This document shows, piece by piece, positions 31,993 to 32,086 of a stretch of 32,086 bases of DNA. The notes beneath the pieces were generated by a model. That model was not told where the DNA came from. It did not search any database and saw nothing but the letters and a program-made list of their open reading frames with translations. The position numbers and the translations under genes are program-made. The number at the start of each line of letters is the position of its first letter. Position 1 is the stretch's first letter. The stretch is taken from assembly GCA_965363675.1 (NCBI GenBank), contig CBDTTW010000013.1:1-32086 (forward strand), in the 5' to 3' direction. The DNA is from CBDTTW01 sp965363675 (GTDB lineage: Bacteria; Bacteroidota; Rhodothermia; Rhodothermales; DASSAV01).

Positions 31993-31998
31993 CCCCAA

Positions 31999-32039
31999 AA
32001 CGCCTCAGAAGCCCGCGAAAACGCGGTTTCCGGGGCGTT
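31999..32039 (+). terminator. Probable terminator after the tRNA pair
   Basis: An imperfect long hairpin, AACGCC...CCGCG with loop AAAA and CGCGG...GGCGTT, starts 6 bases after tRNA-Val. The top 5 bp and the bottom 5-6 bp are perfect, with mismatches and a bulge between. It is followed by TCGTCGTTTTG, a modestly T-rich stretch. Position and shape suit an intrinsic terminator of the tRNA transcript. Confidence 0.55.
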
Positions 32040-32086
32040 CGTCGTTTTGCGGCGGCCTCGGCCCGGACGCCTCTCCGCTATGCCCC

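Noticed and set aside
1..32086. Defence system, prophage, insertion sequence or CRISPR array
   Set aside because: No transposase, integrase, phage structural gene, Cas gene or regularly spaced direct repeat was found on reading both strands.

Overview
The window is a GC-rich, densely packed chromosomal segment of bacterial housekeeping genes. I see no phage genes, transposases, insertion sequences or CRISPR array, and no stretch over 300 bases lacks a gene. The best taxonomic guess is the Bacteroidota/Rhodothermota (FCB) lineage, probably a GC-rich Rhodothermota-like bacterium. Supporting signs are a BatA-type protein with the double-transmembrane N-terminus, a CBS-ACT protein of the Bacteroidota kind, a UvrA missing the first cysteine pair of zinc module 1, and a DUF3047 protein. 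This placement is inference from protein character, not from a search.

Layout. 1-4986 (minus strand): 5' part of gyrB, an unrecognised helical protein, a CBS/ACT protein with a clear terminator, GTPase hflX, and a small membrane protein. 5020-7125 (minus): BatA-like vWA protein. 7334-12711 (plus): uvrA, then two GT4 glycosyltransferases. 12708-16484 (minus): DUF3047 protein, polytopic flippase-like membrane protein, a GT4-like and a GT2 glycosyltransferase, the last three tightly coupled. 16629-17072 (plus): MaoC-like hydratase. 17050-19784 (minus): M48 lipoprotein protease and recF. 19875-24198 (plus): murQ and mfd. 24183-31595 (minus): WYL regulator, rsmG, mnmG, mnmE, yidC, rnpA and rpmH in the classic origin-proximal order. 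31782-31992 (plus): tRNA-Gly and tRNA-Val behind a canonical promoter and ahead of a probable terminator.

How it fits together. gyrB, recF, rsmG-mnmG-mnmE and yidC-rnpA-rpmH are typical neighbours of oriC, but dnaA is not in the window. Two parS centromere sites (one perfect inside rsmG, one near-perfect over the start of the M48 gene) support an origin-proximal, ParB-bound region. A GTATCTTGGC motif lies upstream of gyrB and recF and a close relative upstream of rpmH; it may be a lineage-specific -10 element. The region between uvrA and the MaoC gene is the most accessory-looking part: four glycosyltransferases, a flippase-like protein and an exported DUF3047 protein suggest assembly of a cell-surface glycan or glycolipid of unknown structure.
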